A DNA stretch of 64,000 nt, taken from NCBI GenBank assembly GCA_017644045.1, contig JAEPMI010000003.1, forward strand, positions 620,001-684,000. The letters run 5' to 3'. Shown here piece by piece: positions 23,518-37,168 of this stretch (position 1 is the stretch's first letter; every line of letters begins with the position of its first letter). The position numbers and the translations under genes were made by a program. Source of the DNA: Deltaproteobacteria bacterium. Lineage in GTDB: Bacteria > Myxococcota_A > Polyangia > Polyangiales > Houyiibacteriaceae. Under the pieces are notes generated by a model. That model saw only the letters and a list, made by a program, of their open reading frames with translations. It was not told the DNA's origin and made no database searches.

Positions 23518-24240
23518 CTAGAGGTGGTAGCCCCTCTCTTCCTCTGTCGTCAGGGCGTGAGCGAGGTCGCCCAGGCTCAACTCGTCCATCGTCGCGAGCC
23601 CCCGCAACATCGGATCCGGCACGTCGCTCAGTCGCTCCACCAGCGTCGATGCGTCGATTCGGAAGTAGATCGCAGCATCGCTCGCGGGCCAATGCCGTGC
23701 CAGAGCGGCTTCGAGCTCCGGCCTCGAGGCATTCGCGATGAGGTGTGCCGCCTCAGCAAGACTCTGCGACTGCCAAGCCGCCATCATTGGCGCGAACCTC
23801 CGATGCAGTGCTTTGCCAAGAGGCAGCTTGCCCCAGCGTGAGATGACCGTCGCCTCAGCTCCGGGCATGTGCTGTACCGAGGCGACCTCCGTGAGTACGT
23901 CGGGGCTCGGCCCGTAGCCGAACACGAAGAGCGGCCACCGGGCTCTCGTGGGATCCAGAGTCGCGAGCACCTCCAGGTCGCTCACCGCGGGCTGGGGCTT
24001 GCCGAACTGGGGGACGTACCTCCGTAGGGCGCCGGAGAGTAGATGGCATCGGGCCATGACACGGCCCCGCTTTTCGTCGGTGCCAGCGACCAGGTGAGTG
24101 ACGATCGTCCTGGAGGCTTCGATCGGGGCGGTGGGTTGCTCTTCGAGCCGTCCCGCGTCGCATTCGTCGATGAAGACAGAAACGAGCTCGTCTACGGTTC
24201 GGTCCCTACCGATGATGAGCTTGGGGAGCTGCCACTTCAC
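23518..24240 (-). CDS. Hypothetical protein
   Basis: A 240-aa soluble protein starting at the GTG at 24240 ('KWQLPKLIIGRDRTVDEL'). It has no signal peptide, membrane segment or recognisable motif. The composition is ordinary for a globular alpha/beta protein ('WPLFVFGYGPSPDVLTEVASVQ', 'AEAAHLIANASRPELEAALARHW'). It sits alone between two copies of the array's repeat, on the strand opposite to its neighbours. Its size and isolation fit an accessory or immunity-type cargo gene, but no function can be assigned. Confidence 0.58.
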   Translation of the reverse strand: MKWQLPKLIIGRDRTVDELVSVFIDECDAGRLEEQPTAPIEASRTIVTHLVAGTDEKRGRVMARCHLLSGALRRYVPQFGKPQPAVSDLEVLATLDPTRARWPLFVFGYGPSPDVLTEVASVQHMPGAEATVISRWGKLPLGKALHRRFAPMMAAWQSQSLAEAAHLIANASRPELEAALARHWPASDAAIYFRIDASTLVERLSDVPDPMLRGLATMDELSLGDLAHALTTEEERGYHL

Positions 24241-24257
24241 CGGTCCATCCTAGACCA

Positions 24258-24356
24258 CGAACGCCGGCGCACCTGGGCCACCCTTCGCTGGTGAGCCAGA
24301 GCACGACATCCTGCCATCGTAGGCAGGGCGCCGCCTTTGTCCGACCGCGGGGTCGG
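24258..24356. repeat. Degenerate copy of the dehydratase 3' end
   Basis: GGCCACCCTTCGCTGGTGAG followed by CCAGAGC, TGCCATCGTAGGCAG and GTCCGACCGCGGGGTCGG parallels the intact sequence (GCCACCCTTTCGT...GAGCCAGAGCTA, GCCATCACAGGCAG, CTCCGCCCGCGGCATCGG). The left arm of the palindrome is eroded. It sits in the 223-bp gap between two divergent payload genes, and nothing else was seen in that gap. Confidence 0.6.
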
Positions 24357-24463
24357 AGAGGGCTCAGCTGCCCCCATACTTGTCGGTGCGCTTCTGCGGC
24401 GTTACCTGGCCGGCAGCAACGGAGGATTCGCGCTGTCCGAATCCGATCCTGCCGACACGACCC

Positions 24464-24997
24464 ATGACTCCCGCCAAAACACGACAGGCTGCTCTCGATC
24501 GCAGCTGCCCCTTCGTCTCGATCGTGTTCGAAGCCGCACACTCGGACACCGCGTTCGCCGAGGCCAAGCGTCTGATGGAGCAGGCCCAGCGGAGGCATCA
24601 GGTGTATCTCTTGCCTTTCGGTGAGACTCCAAGGGAGGAATCGGAGCTGAACGCCGAGAACAGCGGCTGGCTGGAGACGCGACTCTTCCCGTTCCTTTCG
24701 GAGACGCACCTGGTCCTCAGCGGTGGGGACCTCTGGACCGGCTTCGACCTCTTGGACCCCGACGGTCGTGACATGACGCCGACCTGGCGCACTTGGGGCG
24801 ACTGGTTGGCGACATGGGCGAACCAACACTGGATGAGTCGACCCACAGGACTTGGTCCGACCGAGCTCGCCCGAAGAGCGAGGCCTTGGGAATACTTGGA
24901 CTTCTACATGCGGACGTACGTCGACTACTTGTTCGAAGACTACGGACAGTGGGCGGACACAGCGCTCGCGGTGTTGAGGGCGTGCGAGGTTCCGTGA
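24464..24997 (+). CDS. Hypothetical protein
   Basis: A 177-aa soluble protein, aromatic-rich near its C-terminus ('WRTWGDWLATWANQHW', 'PWEYLDFYMRTYVDYLFEDY'). The ATG at 24464 is preferred; an upstream TTG at 24380 keeps the frame open but would extend into the repeat region. No domain was recognised and there are no export signals. It is flanked by a diverged array repeat on the left and a short spacer on the right, so it reads as one more independent cargo gene. Confidence 0.55.
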   Translation: MTPAKTRQAALDRSCPFVSIVFEAAHSDTAFAEAKRLMEQAQRRHQVYLLPFGETPREESELNAENSGWLETRLFPFLSETHLVLSGGDLWTGFDLLDPDGRDMTPTWRTWGDWLATWANQHWMSRPTGLGPTELARRARPWEYLDFYMRTYVDYLFEDYGQWADTALAVLRACEVP

Positions 24998-25045
24998 GCT
25001 AGTGAACGCGGGCACCCTTCCGCGCGCCCTCTTCCCGCCGCTCTC

Positions 25046-25612
25046 TCAGAGTCGGCGCAGACCAGAGTCGATGGCGGCGACGATCGCGTCGCGCTCCTTG
25101 GCTTGCAGGAACTTGGCCGGGATGTGGCTGAGGAAGAAGCCGTAGCCGTGAGCGCTGCGCTTTCGCTCGTGGCTAGCAATGAAGTCCCGCATCGCGACCG
25201 CGTGGGGTCGAGACCAGGCCCACAGCAAGCCGCGTCGGACCTCGAAGCGATACCAGGCGTCTCCCGGCCAACGTAGGCGATGCGCCGCACGGCCGATGCA
25301 GCGTTCGCAGCGCACGATGCCGTCATCGCTTCGTCGGTAACCGTCGCTCGGGGCGCGCCACTCGAAGAGCTCAGGGTCGTGCTCGATGATGATCCACCCT
25401 TTCCAATTCGGAGGTGGCTGCCCGGGACGCCATCGGTTCTCACCGTTCCAATCGCCGACGCGCGATGACGGCCACAGTCGTGACTCCCACGTCGGCCAGT
25501 CTCTTCGCTGAACGATCGAGAATGCGTGCCTGAACGTGGCCCGTTGGCCGCAGCTCGGACACCGGATGGTCGCTTCGTCGGGGTACGGGTTGAACTTGTT
25601 CCGGTCTGTCAC
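25046..25612 (-). CDS. Hypothetical zinc-ribbon protein
   Basis: A 188-aa protein with an early 'RCPSCGQ' knuckle and a second 'RCERC' pair about 85 residues later, together a plausible four-Cys zinc site. The remainder is Trp/Arg-rich ('RRDWPTWESRLWPSSR', 'GDAWYRFEVRRGLLWAW'). The GTG at 25612 is chosen. The frame is open to 25729, but that extension reads straight through the palindromic repeat (giving 'VAPRSHPFVVWG') and is unlikely to be translated. It is the last payload gene before the intact dehydratase gene, which ends 135 bp beyond its start. Confidence 0.58.
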   Translation of the reverse strand: MTDRNKFNPYPDEATIRCPSCGQRATFRHAFSIVQRRDWPTWESRLWPSSRVGDWNGENRWRPGQPPPNWKGWIIIEHDPELFEWRAPSDGYRRSDDGIVRCERCIGRAAHRLRWPGDAWYRFEVRRGLLWAWSRPHAVAMRDFIASHERKRSAHGYGFFLSHIPAKFLQAKERDAIVAAIDSGLRRL

Positions 25613-25692
25613 GGCTAGCCTGGCCTGCGAGTATGGCGAGACCTCCAGACCCAGCAAGTCCACCGAGGCCTGGAGAGCCCAGCCCCAAACGA

Positions 25693-25724
25693 CGAAAGGG
25701 TGGCTCCGCGGAGCCACCCTTTCG
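25693..25724. repeat. Dispersed palindrome copy 10 (32-bp form)
   Basis: CGAAAGGGTGGCTCCG followed directly by its reverse complement, a perfect 32-bp palindrome 22 bp downstream of the intact dehydratase gene's stop. It could act as a transcript-stabilising or terminating hairpin for the operon, although it lacks a T-run. No further copy was found from here to 64 kb. Confidence 0.9.
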
Positions 25725-25746
25725 CACATGAGCCAGAGCTAGCGCG

Positions 25747-27666
<1,920 letters not shown>

Positions 27667-27684
27667 GATTCTGCTCCCCTCTAC

Positions 27685-31368
<3,684 letters not shown>

Positions 31369-31404
31369 GGGCGCCCCCTCCTGCATCCGCGGGCTCCCCC
31401 GCAT

Positions 31405-31422
31405 GGCGCTGACGTCAGTGTC
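31405..31422. promoter_or_regulatory. Candidate operator upstream of the activase operon
   Basis: The perfect palindrome CTGACGTCAG (31409-31418) is followed by TGTCAG, giving on the other strand CTGACACTGACGTCAG, a layout like many TetR/FadR-type operators. It sits 41 bp upstream of the activase start. The cognate regulator is not in the window, so this is a weak inference. Confidence 0.35.
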
Positions 31423-31527
31423 AGTTTTCTAGCGGAGGGTCGGGAGACCGAAAAGCCCCGATCCATTCCGGCTATCTGGATCCGGTATCGAACGTGGTTC
31501 GCCCGTGGCGGTGCGTTCGTCGGTGGC

Positions 31528-31920
31528 TCAGTGGACGAAGGAGAAGTGGAACCGGGTCCCTCGTTGCCGCCCGACATCGAGCGCCTGGCCGAGTGCCTCG
31601 AGCGCGAGATCGAGACGGGAGCCGGGCTCGGTCCCTTGCCGCAGCGCAGAAACGGAGCTCAGCCCCTCTTCCGGATCGAACCAGAGGACGGGCAATCCGG
31701 CCTCCTCGGCGATCTCCGCCAACCAGTCCGGATCACCATCGAAGTCTGGGGGGAGGTCGACCTCCCCGTGGTACCAGAACGCCTCCAGGGGCTGGCATCC
31801 GAGCTCAGCGACCAGCTCCTGCAACGTCTCGCCTTCGCGGACCAGCGTCTTCCCGTGGTCACCGAGGACGTGGTTGATCGGATGCTCGTCTTCGAGCTCC
31901 ACGTAGAGTGCGATGCCCAT
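31528..31920 (-). CDS. Hypothetical protein
   Basis: A 130-aa acidic protein, 'MGIALYVELEDEHP' at the start, with 'WYHGEVDLPPDFDGDPDWLAE' and 'VLWFDPEEGLSSVSALRQ' further on. I recognise this general pattern from small uncharacterised myxobacterial proteins but know no function for it. The ATG at 31920 is preferred, as upstream codons read as low-complexity sequence. It is divergent from the following gene (85 bp between the starts) and upstream of the dehydratase operon on the same strand. Confidence 0.62.
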   Translation of the reverse strand: MGIALYVELEDEHPINHVLGDHGKTLVREGETLQELVAELGCQPLEAFWYHGEVDLPPDFDGDPDWLAEIAEEAGLPVLWFDPEEGLSSVSALRQGTEPGSRLDLALEALGQALDVGRQRGTRFHFSFVH

Positions 31921-32004
31921 GCGGAACCATACCCGAGCCGCGGGTGACTCTGACGGCGCGCTACGAGGTGCTTCTCGAGGACAGGACTCGGGAGACGAGT
32001 AGCC

Positions 32005-32595
32005 ATGTGGATTCGACTCGCCGACGCCAAGCTCGTCCCGACCTTCGAGAAGGAGATGTACGCCTCTCACTGGAAGCGCGAGAGGAACCAGGCGCTCCTG
32101 CCCCTACTGATCGCGCTGGCGGAGCGGGTCCCCTGGGCCTTCGCCGTCACCTCGCTGGCCGAGGTCCGGATTACGACGGACAAGCACGGAGCCCGGCGGG
32201 ACGACCGGCTTGGTTGGATTCACGTCTTCTGGAAGGCCGGCGACTCCTTCGCCGTCGAGCTGGTCCCGCCCGGGCTGAACCACGCCTCTCGCTCGTTCGA
32301 GGGCGATCTCGAGGCCACCGCCGACACGGTCGCTGGATGGGCGGAGGAGCTGAGGCAGGGGCTCAGCTTCCATCCACTCGACGAGCCAACCGACGACGTG
32401 GACCGGAAGCATCCGGCGTTCCCCGAGGGGACCGCCGTGCGGGTGCTCCCCAAGGGTGGCCGCAACACGCCTCGGACGGGGGAGGTGGCCAGCACCGTTT
32501 GGCACGGGAAGCACGAGCGCTGGACCTACTGGTTGAGGGTCGAGGGAGAGCTCCGAAGCAAGCGCTACTTCGCCGTCGACCTCGAACGAGTCTGA
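32005..32595 (+). CDS. Hypothetical protein
   Basis: A 196-aa soluble protein. The N-terminal ~110 residues are alpha/beta ('WIRLADAKLVPTFEKEMYASHW', 'GWIHVFWKAGDSFAVELVPPG'). The C-terminal ~60 residues ('GTAVRVLPKGGRNTPRTGEV', 'YWLRVEGELRSKRYFAVDLERV') look like a small beta-barrel (SH3/Tudor-like). No family name can be given. It starts at the ATG at 32005 and is convergent with the next lipoprotein gene (10 bp between stops). Confidence 0.62.
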   Translation: MWIRLADAKLVPTFEKEMYASHWKRERNQALLPLLIALAERVPWAFAVTSLAEVRITTDKHGARRDDRLGWIHVFWKAGDSFAVELVPPGLNHASRSFEGDLEATADTVAGWAEELRQGLSFHPLDEPTDDVDRKHPAFPEGTAVRVLPKGGRNTPRTGEVASTVWHGKHERWTYWLRVEGELRSKRYFAVDLERV

Positions 32596-32605
32596 GGACA
32601 GAAGA

Positions 32606-33631
32606 TCATGGCGTGCCGAAGGCGAAGCCACGGGCGCCGCGTTCGGCGTTGTCGCCTCGGGTGAGCGACTCGAGGTCCGTGCCGGCGTAGCGGCGGTCGC
32701 CATCGACGCCGACCCAGTGGCCCTCGGCCTCGAACGCGATCGCGGGGATGGAAGCGTCCGAGTGGGTCCAGGTCTCGCCGTCCGAGGTGTGCTCGTAGCC
32801 TTCGTCGGTGCTCACGATGAGTCGGCCGCCGGTGAAGAAGACGCTGCGGTAGCGCGCCGAGTCGAAGGGGCAGTCGCTCCAGTCGCTGGCGTCGGGGGAC
32901 TGGTAGCACCAGGTGTCGAAGCCAGAGCCGTTCCAGCTGCTGCCGGTCGCGACGTAGAGCCCGTGGCCGAAGCCCACCGAGCCGAGGCCGCCCGCGTCGG
33001 TGTCCACCTCGCTCCACTCCAGGCCGTCGGTGCTGGTCGCGATCACACCGCCGTCGCCCACCGCCACGAAGCGACCGCCGCCGAAGGTGATGGCGCGTCC
33101 GGCGCCGCCGAGCCGGGTGTCCACCGGCTCCCAGGTTGCGGCGTCGTCGTTCGAGAGGATCATCGTGCCGACGCCGCCGACCGCGACCCAGACGCCGGCG
33201 CCGTAGGCCACGCCGCCCTTCCACTGGCCGCCCTCGGGGTGCAGGTCCTCTTCCCAGCTCACCCCATCGCGCGAGCGCATCACCATCGAGTTGCGGTCGC
33301 CACCGACGGCCACGAACCAGCCGTTCCCGTAGCCCACGCCGCGCAGCAGGTCCGGCGTGTGGTCGCTGGCCTGCTGCTCGCCCTGCGTGACCGTCCACTC
33401 GACCCCGTCGGTGGTCGCCGCGCGGTAGCCCCAGTTGCCCACGGCGACCCAGGTCGGTTCGCCGGGCGTCGTGCCTCCGTCGACTTCCTCCTCGGAGCCT
33501 CCGTCCACGCGAGCCGCGTCGACCGGCGCCGCGTCCATTGGCGGCGTCGTTCCACCGTCGTCCATGGTCGAGCCATCGTCGTCGCCGCAGGCGACCAGCA
33601 GGAGGAGTCCGAGAGCCAGAAAGCGAGTCAT
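32606..33631 (-). CDS. BNR/sialidase-like beta-propeller lipoprotein
   Basis: A 341-aa lipoprotein. 'MTRFLALGLLLLVAC' is the signal and lipobox, then an Asp/Gly/Thr-rich linker with repeated 'DGG' motifs. The domain is made of about six ~45-residue repeats of the form 'WVAVGNWGYRAATTDGVEWT' / 'GVWVAVGGVGTMILSNDDAATW' / 'RFVAVGDGGVIATSTDGLEW', typical of photosynthesis-stability-factor/BNR-like beta-propellers. No sialidase catalytic residues are apparent, so a surface binding or scaffold role is more likely than catalysis. Confidence 0.75.
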   Translation of the reverse strand: MTRFLALGLLLLVACGDDDGSTMDDGGTTPPMDAAPVDAARVDGGSEEEVDGGTTPGEPTWVAVGNWGYRAATTDGVEWTVTQGEQQASDHTPDLLRGVGYGNGWFVAVGGDRNSMVMRSRDGVSWEEDLHPEGGQWKGGVAYGAGVWVAVGGVGTMILSNDDAATWEPVDTRLGGAGRAITFGGGRFVAVGDGGVIATSTDGLEWSEVDTDAGGLGSVGFGHGLYVATGSSWNGSGFDTWCYQSPDASDWSDCPFDSARYRSVFFTGGRLIVSTDEGYEHTSDGETWTHSDASIPAIAFEAEGHWVGVDGDRRYAGTDLESLTRGDNAERGARGFAFGTP

Positions 33632-33685
33632 GGCCGTAGGGGCCGCGAAGGAAAGCATTCGGCTCAGCCTACTCGACCTGGCAGG

Positions 33686-35467
33686 TCAGCAACCCACCAA
33701 CGGGACCTCGGCGCAATCGCCGTTCAGCCACAATGGGTCCAGCGCCTCCCGCCAGCTCCGGCGATTCAGCAGCTTGCGCAAGCGTCGCTCCACCCGCGGC
33801 TCGAGCTCCACGTCGCGGAACGGTTCGAGCGAGTCGAGGACCGAATGATAATCTGGCCCCTCCCCAGACTCGAGCCACCGAACGTACCTCCGCAGCACGG
33901 TCGGCGAGCGTTCGCGCAGCTGGATCACCAGGTCGAGCAGCGCGTAGCAGCGCTCCGAGTCGAACGCGCGCGACATGAGCGGGAGGACCGCGCTCGCGAG
34001 CGAGTCTGGATCCCAGCGAGTGGCCGCAGCCATCAGCGCGCACTCCTTCGGTCCCATCTCCCGGATCGAGTCGAGCCGTCGTCGGAGCAGGTCGCTCACC
34101 GATGGGGAACGTCCATCCCGCAGCGGTTCGCCGAGGTGGGAAGGGGACCTGTCCATGCCGGGCGGCGGCCAGACGCCGCGCAGGTCTGGGACCCATAGCC
34201 AATCCGGAGGCAGTAGAAGCTGAACGGCCGCGGCGGACCACTCGGCCATCCTGAGCTCGTCGTTGGCGAGCTCCCGGTAGAATCGCTCGACGAGCGGTAG
34301 GGCGCCGTATCGGGTCCAGTGCTCCCGGACCTGGGCAGCGACGCGATGTTGGAGCGCCACGTCGCCGGCTCGGGTAACGGAGAACGGGTCACCGAAGGAA
34401 CGGCGAAGGATGCGCTCCAGCAGGACCAGCGAGACTTCACCGACACTGAGCATGCGGAGTCCCACCCAACCCTCGCTCATCCGCGCGACTCGGGTGAGTC
34501 GGACTCCGGACTCGAGCTCCTCGATCAGCGGTTCCACGGCAGCGTCCCCCAGCGCGATCAGCCGCTGACCGACCTCGGACTGCTCGATCTCACCGTAGCG
34601 ATTGGAAGTCAGTGGCAGGGTCATCTGCTCGAGGCGAGCGATGAGCGTTCGTGCTCGGGCCGGTGGCGGGCCATCGGCCGTCGAAGGTGGCCGAGCGTCC
34701 CGGCGGCGGTCCAGATCGGCGAGCAGGCCGCCGATGAGCTCGCAGTCGGCGAGGCCGCGCGGGTCGCGGGCGGCAGGCAACAGCATCTCGAGCGTCGCTC
34801 GGGCTTTGTCGGTGTCACCCCGATGAAAGGCGAGGAAGGCCTGGAGCGCTCCGTAGCTCGACCACTCACGCACGTAGACCTCGGCTCCAACCAGGGGGAG
34901 CGGTGGATGCCGAGGTTGCATCCCCGACCGCACGGCGAACGCGAGCGCGATCCCCTCCGCGAACCAGACCGCGTTCCGATCGAGGGCGCGAGGATCGTGA
35001 ACTCGGTCGCCCACTCGAGCAGCCCACTCGATCTGACCGCCCAACGTGATCACGAACTTCCGACCCCCGTGACCGCCGGGGAGCACCCAGCCCAGCTCTC
35101 TGGACGGTGCGATGCGCTGTTCCGAGCGAGGCCGCGTCTCCAACACCACCTCGTGTAGCGGGAGCCCCCGCGGGTCCGGCGCACCGACCTCGTCGAAGAG
35201 CATGGTGCACAGCTCGAGTAGTGCCGGGGCGACGTTTGCTGGTGGCGTCCAGGGGCGCCCTTGCATCGGCGGGGTCGGGAAGTGGTCGGGGCGCCGTGGT
35301 GGCGGTAGCCGACGAGCCGTTGGTCCACGCGCAGACGAACGTGCCCGTCGTCCGGGCTGCGCAGGCGTAGAGTCAGCCGCTCGCAAGGATCGGTGACTCG
35401 ACTCGTTGGCTCGGGCTACGCAGCCAACGAGCGCCCCGAAGACGAGAACCTGAAGCGCACGGGTCAT
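33686..35467 (-). CDS. Large hypothetical lipoprotein with HEAT-like C-terminal half
   Basis: A 593-aa lipoprotein. 'MTRALQVLVFGALVGC' is the signal with lipobox, followed by an Arg/Pro-rich linker (about 20-70). Residues about 75-170 contain 'LPGGHGGRKFVITLGGQIEWAA' and 'NAVWFAEGIALAFA', an arrangement reminiscent of inactive peptidase or tetratricopeptide-associated domains. The second half is helical ('QRLIALGDAAVEPLIEELESG', 'LRRYVRWLESGEG') and resembles HEAT-type repeats. No catalytic motif was seen. It belongs to the cluster of exported proteins with the propeller lipoprotein downstream. Confidence 0.6.
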   Translation of the reverse strand: MTRALQVLVFGALVGCVARANESSHRSLRAADSTPAQPGRRARSSARGPTARRLPPPRRPDHFPTPPMQGRPWTPPANVAPALLELCTMLFDEVGAPDPRGLPLHEVVLETRPRSEQRIAPSRELGWVLPGGHGGRKFVITLGGQIEWAARVGDRVHDPRALDRNAVWFAEGIALAFAVRSGMQPRHPPLPLVGAEVYVREWSSYGALQAFLAFHRGDTDKARATLEMLLPAARDPRGLADCELIGGLLADLDRRRDARPPSTADGPPPARARTLIARLEQMTLPLTSNRYGEIEQSEVGQRLIALGDAAVEPLIEELESGVRLTRVARMSEGWVGLRMLSVGEVSLVLLERILRRSFGDPFSVTRAGDVALQHRVAAQVREHWTRYGALPLVERFYRELANDELRMAEWSAAAVQLLLPPDWLWVPDLRGVWPPPGMDRSPSHLGEPLRDGRSPSVSDLLRRRLDSIREMGPKECALMAAATRWDPDSLASAVLPLMSRAFDSERCYALLDLVIQLRERSPTVLRRYVRWLESGEGPDYHSVLDSLEPFRDVELEPRVERRLRKLLNRRSWREALDPLWLNGDCAEVPLVGC

Positions 35468-35519
35468 CCTCCCGTCTCAGTGGCGACCCGCGCTTCCCGC
35501 GGTTCACGGAAGGGCTGGC

Positions 35520-35795
35520 TCACTCCTGGCGATCGATGAAGAAGCGGGCGTTCGCTTCCCGCGCCTCCTCTGCGCCCGCGACTCCTTCTTCGAGGATCGC
35601 ACCCACCGGGCACTCCGGCTCGCAGGCCGAGCAGCAGATACACGCCTCGGGGTCGATGTAGAGCTGGAGCCCCGGTCTCGGACGACCGCGGATGTCCTCG
35701 ACGGGCTCGGGTCCATCGATGCACTCGACGGGACAGACGTCGACGCACGCGGCGTCGAGGCATGTCTCGCAGGCTGAAGTGATGACGTACGCCAT
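35520..35795 (-). CDS. 2x[4Fe-4S]-type ferredoxin
   Basis: A 91-aa ferredoxin. The first cluster motif is 'CETCLDAACVDVCPVEC', with an insertion between the second and third Cys and an extra Cys as in FdxA-type 7Fe or Allochromatium-type ferredoxins. The second is the regular 'CICCSACEPECP'. The chain ends in a 'EEAREANARFFIDRQ' helix typical of this class. It is a soluble low-potential electron carrier and could serve the nearby dehydratase activase, although it is not in the same operon. The ATG at 35795 is preceded by GAGG. It is divergent from the sigma-54 activator. Confidence 0.85.
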   Translation of the reverse strand: MAYVITSACETCLDAACVDVCPVECIDGPEPVEDIRGRPRPGLQLYIDPEACICCSACEPECPVGAILEEGVAGAEEAREANARFFIDRQE

Positions 35796-35861
35796 GCCCT
35801 CGGTAGTGCATGGGCAATGCCATTCGGAACCCCAGTGATTCCGGCGTCGACGTGAGCACCA

Positions 35862-35898
35862 ACACCGGTATGCCGGTGCATCACCGTTATACCGGTGT
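35862..35898. promoter_or_regulatory. 37-bp imperfect palindrome before the sigma-54 activator gene
   Basis: Outer arms ACACCGGTAT (35862-35871) and ATACCGGTGT (35889-35898) are perfectly complementary, and an inner pair CGGTG/CACCG flanks the centre. It ends four bases before the ATG at 35903 and lies in the ferredoxin/activator divergent region, so it is a strong candidate operator for autoregulation or control of both genes. Confidence 0.55.
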
Positions 35899-35902
35899 GG
35901 GC

Positions 35903-37153
35903 ATGTTCGAGTCTCTCGCCCGCATCGCTGCCGAAGCGACCCGACCCGCGACGATGCTCGAAGGGTGGCTCGCGATTCTCGAAGCCCGAGGCATTCACGG
36001 ACTTCGGCTCCAGGTCGGGGAGGACCAGTGGGAGATCGGCAGCGTCCGCGGCTCGCGCGTCCATGCCGGGACGCTCACCCTCTTCAGCGACGCGAGCCTC
36101 GGTGGATCCGACCTGCGGCGTCTCGGTGCGCTCTCCGAGCTGATGAGCACCTGGTTCCATCGCTTCGAGCGCTTCGCCGCGACCAGCCGGCGCTCCAATC
36201 ACGCAGTGCTCGCGCTGCGGAAGAGCGTCGCGACGCTCACCGCCGAAGACCTGGGGCTGCTCGGCCCGAGCCCCGCGATGGCGCGCGTGAACGAGCTGAT
36301 TCGGATCGCCGCGCCCCACGACACGACCGTGCTGATCCTCGGCGAGACCGGCACCGGCAAGGAGCGCGTGGCCCGGGCCATTCATCGCCTCTCGGGTCGC
36401 CGCGGTCGTTGGGTGGCGCTCAACTGCGGTGCGCTCGCCAGCGGGGTGCTGGAGGCCGAGCTCTTCGGTCACGAGCGCGGTGCCTTCACGGGCGCGGCCA
36501 CGGCCCGCGAGGGGGTCTTGCGCGCAGCGGGCGAAGGGACCGTCTTCCTCGACGAGGTCGCCGAGCTCGACCTCGACGCCCAGGCGCGCCTCCTTCGGGC
36601 GCTCGAAGAGCGTCGCGTGCGACCCGTCGGCGCCGAGCGCGACGTACCGTTCCGTGCGCGGATCGTCTCGGCCACCCACCGCGACCTCGAGGCCCGAGTG
36701 GCCGAAGGGTCGTTCCGCGAGGACCTCTACTACCGGCTCTCGGTCTTCCCGATCGAGATCCCGCCGTTGCGGGATCGGCGCGAGGACGTCCTGCCCATCG
36801 CCGAGTCCATTCTCGCGCAGCTCGCGCTGGCCCAGGGGCGACCGGCGCCGACCATCGATCGCGCGACCCGAGATGCGCTGCGCGGCCACGGCTGGCGCGG
36901 GAACGTTCGCCAGCTCCGCAACGAGCTCGAACGCGCTCTGCTGATGAGCGGCGACACGCTTCGCTGGAGACCGGACCATTCCAGCCCGGCTCGCGGCGAG
37001 ACCTTCGACGATGCCGTGCGCTCGATCATCGAGGACGCGCTCCGACGGACCGGCGGGCGGATCTACGGGCCCGAAGGAGCGGCGGCGCTCCTCGATCTGC
37101 CGCCTTCCACGCTCCAGACGAAGATGAAGAAGCTCGGCATCCGCCGGCCATGA
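35903..37153 (+). CDS. Sigma-54-dependent transcriptional activator
   Basis: A 416-aa enhancer-binding protein. N-terminal ~115 residues form a small sensor-like region. The AAA+ domain carries Walker A GETGTGKE (about 147-154), the sigma-54 contact loop GAFTGA (193-198) and Walker B 'GTVFLDE', then 'RIVSATHRDLE' and 'FREDLYYRLSVFPIEIPPLRDR'. The C-terminus ends in a Fis-type helix-turn-helix ('GAAALLDLPPSTLQTKMKKLGI'). There is no response-regulator receiver or FHA domain. The ATG at 35903 is chosen because a large palindrome ends just upstream; an ATG at 35810 would add 31 residues across that palindrome. Targets are unknown. Confidence 0.85.
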   Translation: MFESLARIAAEATRPATMLEGWLAILEARGIHGLRLQVGEDQWEIGSVRGSRVHAGTLTLFSDASLGGSDLRRLGALSELMSTWFHRFERFAATSRRSNHAVLALRKSVATLTAEDLGLLGPSPAMARVNELIRIAAPHDTTVLILGETGTGKERVARAIHRLSGRRGRWVALNCGALASGVLEAELFGHERGAFTGAATAREGVLRAAGEGTVFLDEVAELDLDAQARLLRALEERRVRPVGAERDVPFRARIVSATHRDLEARVAEGSFREDLYYRLSVFPIEIPPLRDRREDVLPIAESILAQLALAQGRPAPTIDRATRDALRGHGWRGNVRQLRNELERALLMSGDTLRWRPDHSSPARGETFDDAVRSIIEDALRRTGGRIYGPEGAAALLDLPPSTLQTKMKKLGIRRP

Positions 37154-37168
37154 ATCGGGGTCGTCGAA

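Noticed and set aside
19961-25724. Palindromes considered as integron attC sites
   Set aside because: They are nearly perfect palindromes lacking the attC R/L box layout and extrahelical bases, cargo genes face both ways, and no integrase is present in the window.
25693-25724. Palindrome considered a simple intrinsic terminator
   Set aside because: There is no T-run on either strand, and further copies lie inside a coding region and between divergent genes, where a terminator makes no sense.
32606-33631. Considered an active sialidase because of its repeat pattern
   Set aside because: The repeats are propeller-like but I see no sialidase catalytic Arg triad or Tyr/Glu pair, so only a propeller lipoprotein is claimed.
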